A stretch of DNA of 50,109 nt from Rhodospirillaceae bacterium (GTDB lineage Bacteria > Pseudomonadota > Gammaproteobacteria > Steroidobacterales > Rariloculaceae). This document shows positions 44,782-50,109 of the stretch, one piece after another. Within the stretch, counting starts at the first letter, position 1. Each line of letters starts with the position of its first letter. Position numbers and translations under genes: made by a program. Location of the stretch: NCBI GenBank assembly GCA_002718345.1, contig PBDA01000035.1, forward strand, positions 1 through 50,109, written 5' to 3'. The notes below the pieces were generated by a model. The model searched no databases and was not told the DNA's origin. It saw only the letters and a list, made by a program, of their open reading frames with translations.

Positions 44782-46527
44782 ATGTCCAAGCCCAGGTCAT
44801 ACTTAATGACAGTCTATAAGCGTCTATTCAGGTATGTTATTCCGCATTGGAAAATAGTCCCTGCAGCGCTTATTGGTATGATTCTTGTTGCATCATCGAA
44901 TGCATATATCCCTTTTCTAATGAGTCAGGTCATAGGGATATTAGAGGAAGATGGGCGTGCTAGTGGTTCTTTATTAATACCCCTTATTTTGTTCATTACT
45001 TTTGTGGTGCGTGGCTTTGCTGATTTTATGGCTGTTTATGGTCTTAACTGGTTAGGTAGAGCAGTGATTCATGATTTGAGGGAAGATATTTTTCAGCACT
45101 ATACAAAACTTCCTTCTGCATTTTATGACTTAAATTCTTCAGGTTCCTTGGTATCTAAGCTTACATACAACACAGAGCAAGTTTCTGAGGCTATCTCTAA
45201 TGTAGTAGTTGTTGGAATACGTGATTCATTGACAATAATCGTTCTGATTGGGGCGATGATTTACATCAGTCCAGCGCTAACAACTATGGTCGCAGTGGCT
45301 GCACCAATAGTTGGTTGGTTGATTTCTCTTATGAGTAAGGCATTTAGGCGTTATGGTTTGCGAATCCAAACTTCTATGGGTGATGCAACCAGAGTTACAG
45401 AAGAGGCTTTATCGGCTCATCGTATTGTTAAGGTTTTTGAGGGCCAAGAGCATCAAAAAAAACAATTTTCTGAAATAAATGAACGAAATCGTAAGCAATT
45501 TATGAAGCTTGTTGCTGCAAGTGCAGCAGGAGATATGCTGACTCAATACACAGTAACAGCTGCTGTAACTGCAATGATTGCTGTCGCATTTTCAGGTTTG
45601 CTTATTCAAGATCTGGGTGCTTCAGTTTTTATTGGTTTTCTAACTGCAATGGGCATGACACTCGCGCCTTTGAAGAGGATTATAAACATAAATGCAGCTT
45701 TACAAAGGGGTATTGCTGCAGGTTTAACTTTATTTGAGACCATTGATGAGCCGGTTGAACGTGATGCCGGTACTAAAAAAATAGATAGAGCTCGTGGTGA
45801 AATTAAATTTAAAGATCTTAGTTTTGGTTATCAAAACTCTGAAACTAAAGTACTTAATAATATTAACTTATTTGTCCCAGCAGGAAGCAGTCTTGCAATT
45901 GTCGGGCGTTCTGGTGCAGGAAAATCAACTTTGGTTGGGTTATTACCAAGATTCTATGATGTTGATACGGGCCAAGTATGTTTGGATGGAATAGATGTAC
46001 GGGAATATCGTCTCAAAGATTTACGCAGACAGGTCAGTCTCGTGAGTCAGGATGTGATTCTCTTTGATGACAGCATTGCGAATAATATAGCTTATGGGTT
46101 ATTAGCTGATTCTCCTAGAGCAGATATAGAGGCTGCAGCAGAGGCAGCTTATGTAAAAGAGTTTGCAGATGAGTTGCCCGATGGGCTTGACTCGCCGGTC
46201 GGACAACGTGGAGCCCTTCTATCTGGTGGGCAAAGGCAGCGAATTGCAATAGCTCGTGCATTATTAAAAAATGCTCCTATATTGATTCTTGACGAAGCCA
46301 CGTCTTCCCTCGATACACGGTCTGAAAAGCGTATTCAAAGTTCTTTGAAAGAGCTGATGAAAGACCGAACAACACTGGTAATAGCACATAGACTATCCAC
46401 AGTTGAGAATGTGGATCGCATTGTTGTATTAGATCAAGGGATAACAGCAGAGGAAGGAACGCATACTGAGCTTATGTCCCAGGAAGGTATATACAGCGGA
46501 TTACATAGGATTCAATTCTCCGATTAG
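44782..46527 (+). CDS. msbA: Lipid A export ATP-binding/permease protein MsbA
   Basis: ABC exporter that flips lipid A-core across the inner membrane. The 581 residues comprise six transmembrane helices (about 20-310) and a nucleotide-binding domain with GRSGAGKSTLVGLLPRFYD (Walker A), RRQVSLVSQDVILFDDSI (Q-loop), LSGGQRQRIAIARALLKN (signature), ILILDEATSSLD (Walker B) and the H-loop AHRLSTV. The MsbA assignment rests on lpxK following directly; MsbA-LpxK is a conserved pair. Confidence 0.93.
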   Translation: MSKPRSYLMTVYKRLFRYVIPHWKIVPAALIGMILVASSNAYIPFLMSQVIGILEEDGRASGSLLIPLILFITFVVRGFADFMAVYGLNWLGRAVIHDLREDIFQHYTKLPSAFYDLNSSGSLVSKLTYNTEQVSEAISNVVVVGIRDSLTIIVLIGAMIYISPALTTMVAVAAPIVGWLISLMSKAFRRYGLRIQTSMGDATRVTEEALSAHRIVKVFEGQEHQKKQFSEINERNRKQFMKLVAASAAGDMLTQYTVTAAVTAMIAVAFSGLLIQDLGASVFIGFLTAMGMTLAPLKRIININAALQRGIAAGLTLFETIDEPVERDAGTKKIDRARGEIKFKDLSFGYQNSETKVLNNINLFVPAGSSLAIVGRSGAGKSTLVGLLPRFYDVDTGQVCLDGIDVREYRLKDLRRQVSLVSQDVILFDDSIANNIAYGLLADSPRADIEAAAEAAYVKEFADELPDGLDSPVGQRGALLSGGQRQRIAIARALLKNAPILILDEATSSLDTRSEKRIQSSLKELMKDRTTLVIAHRLSTVENVDRIVVLDQGITAEEGTHTELMSQEGIYSGLHRIQFSD

Positions 46528-46536
46528 GAAGTTTAT

Positions 46537-47547
46537 GTGCAACGAATTCTGATCCAGCTTGTTGATTGGTTATGGTATCGGGCCATTTTTATTAAATGGT
46601 TGCTATGGCCAATTAGTGTTCCATACGGACTCATCATTAATGTGCGTCATCAATTCTATCGATGGGGAATTAAAAAAATAATAAAGTTACCTGTGCCTGT
46701 AATAGTCGTAGGGAATATTAGCGTTGGCGGTACAGGGAAAACCCCTATTGTTATGTTTTTGAGTGAAGAATTACAGGCAAATGGGTATAAGGTGGGAATC
46801 ATTAGTCGTGGATATGGCGGTAATGCCAAGAGGTGGCCACAACGTGTGTTCCCTGATAGTGACCCTTCTTTGGTTGGAGATGAACCAGTTCTACTTGCAC
46901 AGAAAACACAGTGTCCAGTGATGGTAGGGCCAGACCGGGTGGCAGCAGCACGTGCTCTACTCTCCATGGAAAAACTGGATCTTCTTTTATCAGATGATGG
47001 TCTACAGCATTACCAGTTAGGACGTACTTTAGAGATTGTTGTGGTGGATGGTACGCGAGGACTTGGGAATGGCTTGTGTTTACCAGCTGGTCCGTTGCGA
47101 GAATTCAGCTACAGACTATCTAATGCGGATGTAGTTATCGTAAATGGAGGGGAGTGGGGTAGAGGTGATTTTTTTAGAGTTAAACCTGCTGTAAAAAACC
47201 TTTATCAGGCTTCTGGTTCTGTGCAAAAAAAACTAGAGGAGTTCAAAAATCAAAAGGTTCATGCAGTTGCTGGGATAGGAAATCCTAATCGTTTTTTTGA
47301 CTTACTTAATAAGTTTAATATTGAGGTATTGCCTCATCCGCTTCCAGATCATGCAACGCTAAATAAATCCGATCTGACATTTGAGGATGATAAGCCAGTT
47401 TTTATTACTGAAAAGGATGCAGTCAAGTGCGAAGATATTGTTTGTGGAAATGTATGGTGTGTGCCAATTAAAATTGAATTCCAGTTAGAAGATAAAAGCC
47501 GTTTCATGAGCCTCATACTGAGGGAGCTTAAAAAACATGCAAAATGA
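46537..47547 (+). CDS. lpxK: Tetraacyldisaccharide 4'-kinase LpxK
   Basis: Phosphorylates the 4' position of the lipid A disaccharide at the inner-membrane surface. The 336 residues start at GTG 46537 behind AGGAAG (46526-46531). A hydrophobic N-terminal helix anchors it. The kinase motif is VGNISVGGTGKTP (Walker A), followed by RGYGGNAKRWPQ, GDEPVLLAQKT and SDDGLQHYQLGR. It overlaps kdsB by 11 bases. The small ycaR-type gene usually found between lpxK and kdsB is absent. Confidence 0.95.
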   Translation: MQRILIQLVDWLWYRAIFIKWLLWPISVPYGLIINVRHQFYRWGIKKIIKLPVPVIVVGNISVGGTGKTPIVMFLSEELQANGYKVGIISRGYGGNAKRWPQRVFPDSDPSLVGDEPVLLAQKTQCPVMVGPDRVAAARALLSMEKLDLLLSDDGLQHYQLGRTLEIVVVDGTRGLGNGLCLPAGPLREFSYRLSNADVVIVNGGEWGRGDFFRVKPAVKNLYQASGSVQKKLEEFKNQKVHAVAGIGNPNRFFDLLNKFNIEVLPHPLPDHATLNKSDLTFEDDKPVFITEKDAVKCEDIVCGNVWCVPIKIEFQLEDKSRFMSLILRELKKHAK

Positions 47548-48289
47548 TTGTGTTGTTGTTATTCCTGCACGCTTTAATTCGGTTCGCTTGCCGGGTAAGC
47601 CGTTAGTTGATATTAATGGGAAGCCAATGATTCAGTGGGTATATGAGCGTGCTGTGGAGAGCGGTGTAAGTGAGGTCCTAATAGCAACTGATGATGAGCG
47701 TATTATTAGTGCATGTAAAACTTTTGGTGCTCAGGCAGAGTTAACAGCCAAGAAACATCAAAGTGGAACAGACAGAATTGCAGAGTTAGCTAAAAGGTTT
47801 AATTGGCCAGATGAAAAAGTTGTAATCAATGTGCAAGGAGATGAACCTCTTTTGCCTCCAAGCTTAATTTCTCAGGTAGAAATGCTTATTAATGGGAATT
47901 CTGATGCTGATATGGCAACTCTTGTAGCACCCATAAAAACATTAAAAGAATGGAAAGATCCTGATACTGTTAAGGTAGTAACTGATTGTAATAAGTATGC
48001 TCTATATTTTAGTCGTGCACCTATTCCATGGCCACGAGATGATGTTGAAATAAGTGGGCAACGTCATATTGGGATTTATGCTTACCGTGTTTGGGCTCTC
48101 AGAAAACTTGCTTCAAGCAAGCCCTGTGCACTAGAAAAGATAGAGCGCCTAGAGCAACTGCGCGCATTATGGCTTGGGGTATCTGTTCGTGTTGCATTTG
48201 CATGTGAGCCACCTTCAACGGGGGTTGATACTTATACAGACCTAGAATTGGTTAGAAATGAATTATTAGGTAAATATAAATCTGATTAG
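47537..48289 (+). CDS. kdsB: 3-deoxy-manno-octulosonate cytidylyltransferase
   Basis: Activates KDO as CMP-KDO for LPS inner-core synthesis. The 250-residue protein opens VVIPARFNSVRLPGKPL, then MIQWVYERA, ATDDERI, NVQGDEPLLPPSLI and YFSRAPIPWPRD, and ends with EQLRALWLG and GVDTYTDLELVR. All signatures of KdsB are intact. It lies within the LPS operon between lpxK and the phosphatase gene. Confidence 0.96.
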   Translation: MQNDCVVVIPARFNSVRLPGKPLVDINGKPMIQWVYERAVESGVSEVLIATDDERIISACKTFGAQAELTAKKHQSGTDRIAELAKRFNWPDEKVVINVQGDEPLLPPSLISQVEMLINGNSDADMATLVAPIKTLKEWKDPDTVKVVTDCNKYALYFSRAPIPWPRDDVEISGQRHIGIYAYRVWALRKLASSKPCALEKIERLEQLRALWLGVSVRVAFACEPPSTGVDTYTDLELVRNELLGKYKSD

Positions 48290-48306
48290 CGGAGATTATT
48301 GAGAAA

Positions 48307-48813
48307 ATGGCAAGTCTTCATTGGCAAATACTTTTCGTATGCATGGGTAACATATGTCGATCACCCACCGCAGAGGGCGTTTTTAGGAAAGTTGTAAATG
48401 ATCAGAATTCTGAACTAGATATCAAGATTGATTCTGCTGGAACCCATGCTTACCACGTAGGAGATTCTCCTGACCCAAGGTCCTGCGCAGCAGCTTTAGA
48501 AAGAGGAATTGATATTAGTCATCAGCGTGCAAGACGAATTAATAAAGAAGACTTTAGTACTTTTGACTTGATTCTTGCTATGGATCAGCTCAATTATGAA
48601 ACTTTAATAAATTTATGTCCAAGTCAGCATCAAAAAAAAGTAAAACTATTAATGGATTTTGTTAATCATGCCCAATTAAAAGAAGTTCCAGATCCATATT
48701 TTGGCAATGGAGACGGATTTGAGCGGGTGCTAGATTTGGTTGAGAAAGCATCAATTGGGCTTTTAAATTATCTTCTTGAAACCACTCTTTACGATAATTC
48801 TTCAAAAGAATAG
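48307..48813 (+). CDS. Low-molecular-weight protein tyrosine phosphatase
   Basis: Cytosolic phosphatase of the LMW-PTP family (Wzb/PtpA type), 168 residues. The catalytic loop is VCMGNICRSPTAEG (C-x5-R), and the general acid lies in VPDPYFGNGDGFE. Pseudomonas has the equivalent gene (ptpA) in this place, followed by murB; murB is missing here. No tyrosine kinase or capsule gene is nearby, so the target is unknown. Confidence 0.92.
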   Translation: MASLHWQILFVCMGNICRSPTAEGVFRKVVNDQNSELDIKIDSAGTHAYHVGDSPDPRSCAAALERGIDISHQRARRINKEDFSTFDLILAMDQLNYETLINLCPSQHQKKVKLLMDFVNHAQLKEVPDPYFGNGDGFERVLDLVEKASIGLLNYLLETTLYDNSSKE

Positions 48814-48881
48814 TTCAATATATACTTCATTTAGGGAAAAGTTTTGATGTCATTCTTTGGTTTTACGTTCTCAGGAAAATA

Positions 48882-50109
48882 TTATTTCTCTTTATCATCT
48901 TGAGTCTTAGCGCTAGAAGACCACATCCCTTTATTTAACGGTTCAATAGTTTTTGGCGCTTTATTTTCTAATATAGTATCTTTTTTGACCTGCTGGTTAT
49001 CAGAGTTGTCTGTTACTGTGGGTTCCTTGGTTGATATTTTTGTGTCTTTAATTTTTTCAGAATTTTTTGTTTTCTCTTCTTTTTTGTTTGGTATATGGGT
49101 CTTTTTTTTCTCATTTATATCTTTTGTTTTTGTATTTTTCTGATCAAATTGTTGGTTTGAATTAGATCTGCGGCGTCTTCTTGGATTTCTGCCTCTCGAG
49201 GTGACGCCATCAGCTTTTTCCGAAGGCTGGTGGTGTTCACGCTGCTGTTTATTGACTTTTTGTTCGTTATTGTTGTTACTATCTTGAGATCTGTTTTGTT
49301 TTCCATGTCTTTGGTTTCTATCACGAGAGCGATTGTTATTTTTTCTGCGTCGATCTTGAGAATTTCTCCCTCGAGCATTGTGTCGCCGACTTCTTTTTCT
49401 TGGGGGAGGGTTATCTTTTGTTTTTGGTAGTAACCAGCCAAAGATTTTTTTCCACCAAGGCGTTGTATTCTTGTTTCGTTTTGTGCGAGCTTTTTTCTCT
49501 ATTGGTTTTGGTGCGGGTGTTTTAGGTAATACATCAGATACGGCAGCTACTTCAGGTTTTTCTGATTTTCTTGTTCCGTTAAATTCATGGCTTAAGTCTT
49601 GTTGAGTTTCGGCTAGCTTATAGCTTAATTCGGTGTTCTCAGGAAGTTCTGACTCATCCTCACGTACTCTTTTAATAGAATAATTAGGTGTATCCAAACC
49701 AGGATTTGCGATTAAGGTAACATCAACATTATTGTTATCTTGGATAGCTTGAACCCATTCCCTTTTTTCATTCAAAACATAGTTAGTTACATCTAAAGGC
49801 AGTTGAGCTATTACTTTTGCAGTTTTCTCCTTACGAGCTTCCTCACCTACAAGGCGTAATATAGCCAATGCAAGAGATTCAACTCCTCTAACATGCCCAA
49901 TGCCATTACAACGACCACATACTGACTGAGTAGATTCTCCAAGAGAGGGGCGTATCCTCTGACGAGACATTTCCAATAAACCAAAACGTGAAATTCTGCC
50001 TATTTGTATTCGAGCACGATCATATCTCGTAGCATCTCGCAGACGATTTTCTACTTCTCTTTGGTTTCGATGGGGTCCCATATCGATGAAATCAATTACA
50101 ATAAGTCCA
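48882..50109 (-). CDS. rne: Ribonuclease E, C-terminal part (5' end beyond window)
   Basis: Endoribonuclease E, which initiates mRNA decay and processes rRNA and tRNA. The frame continues past the window edge; the visible start reads GLIVIDFIDM, the catalytic Asp segment of the DNase I subdomain, then ENRLRDATRYDRARIQIG. The zinc link CGRCNG and the small domain up to LNEKREW follow. The noncatalytic tail is about 280 residues: an amphipathic membrane-binding segment (PWWKKIFGWLLPK), two Arg/Asn-rich RNA-binding stretches, and a Lys/Glu-rich end. E. coli has about 550 residues here, so the degradosome scaffold is shortened. It converges with the phosphatase gene. Confidence 0.93.
   Translation of the reverse strand, partial: GLIVIDFIDMGPHRNQREVENRLRDATRYDRARIQIGRISRFGLLEMSRQRIRPSLGESTQSVCGRCNGIGHVRGVESLALAILRLVGEEARKEKTAKVIAQLPLDVTNYVLNEKREWVQAIQDNNNVDVTLIANPGLDTPNYSIKRVREDESELPENTELSYKLAETQQDLSHEFNGTRKSEKPEVAAVSDVLPKTPAPKPIEKKARTKRNKNTTPWWKKIFGWLLPKTKDNPPPRKRSRRHNARGRNSQDRRRKNNNRSRDRNQRHGKQNRSQDSNNNNEQKVNKQQREHHQPSEKADGVTSRGRNPRRRRRSNSNQQFDQKNTKTKDINEKKKTHIPNKKEEKTKNSEKIKDTKISTKEPTVTDNSDNQQVKKDTILENKAPKTIEPLNKGMWSSSAKTQDDKEK

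Noticed and set aside
49115-49441. A 108-codon open frame on the minus strand inside the rne tail.
   Set aside because: It lies in another frame of the low-complexity Lys/Arg/Asn-coding region, has no homology I recognise, and is explained by the biased composition.
1-50109. tRNA, rRNA, CRISPR arrays, insertion sequences and prophage genes.
   Set aside because: I looked for CCA-ended cloverleaf-like sequences, regular repeats and transposase or integrase motifs and saw none that I could support.

Overview
The window is a gene-dense, AT-rich stretch of a gammaproteobacterial chromosome, probably from a free-living marine (pelagic) lineage. The gammaproteobacterial assignment rests on gene order. 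Several runs match the Pseudomonas layout as I remember it: sdhE-rpoE-rseA-rseC-lepA-lepB-rnc-era-recO-pdxJ-acpS; then nagZ-hpt-MTI phosphorylase-csiV and mfd; then the lol genes-exbBD-lpxK-kdsB-phosphatase-rne. The marine guess is inference, from AT-richness, very short intergenic gaps and the set of exported oxidoreductases. I see no rRNA, tRNA, CRISPR array, insertion sequence, integrase or phage gene. No gene-free stretch exceeds 300 bases; the largest is the divergent gap 26667-26889.

Region 1 (47-3681) is the succinate dehydrogenase operon sdhCDAB followed by sdhE. SdhA and SdhB look like the alphaproteobacterial/mitochondrial type rather than the E. coli type. Region 2 (3831-5413) is the envelope-stress sigma factor with its membrane anti-sigma factor and RseC, but without rseB. 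Region 3 (5540-8166) is lepA-lepB, closed by a likely terminator. Region 4 (8301-13864) is a tightly overlapping operon, rnc-era-recO-pdxJ-acpS-exonuclease-rlmD. Region 5 (13914-16756) holds an L,D-transpeptidase-like gene, nagZ, hpt and an S-methyl-5'-thioinosine phosphorylase, linking wall recycling and purine salvage. csiV (16784-17728) faces them.

Region 6 (about 17.73-36.0 kb) is the accessory part. It is an 18-kb block between csiV and mfd, two genes that I recall as neighbours in Pseudomonas. It holds 15 genes, mostly exported: two NHL beta-propellers, a secreted amidase, an unrecognised secreted protein, DUF6152 and DUF1330 proteins, a Tat-exported small subunit with a GMC flavoprotein dehydrogenase, a lipoprotein cytochrome c, a PQQ-type dehydrogenase, a TolB-PA-M28-PDZ peptidase, and a TAXI-TRAP transporter whose binding protein is a lipoprotein. 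Three products look cytosolic: a Pht5-like protein (4,5-dihydroxyphthalate decarboxylase family), an ECHDC3-like crotonase lacking both usual glutamates, and the DUF1330 protein. My reading is a periplasmic oxidation-and-uptake module for an unknown organic substrate. No transcriptional regulator or mobility gene is included.

Region 7 (36010-48813) returns to core functions: mfd, sfsA, lolC-lolE-lolD, then a second unit with its own promoter, exbB-exbD-msbA-lpxK-kdsB-low-molecular-weight phosphatase, for lipoprotein sorting and LPS biogenesis. The window ends inside rne (RNase E, minus strand), whose catalytic end and short, highly charged C-terminal tail are visible.
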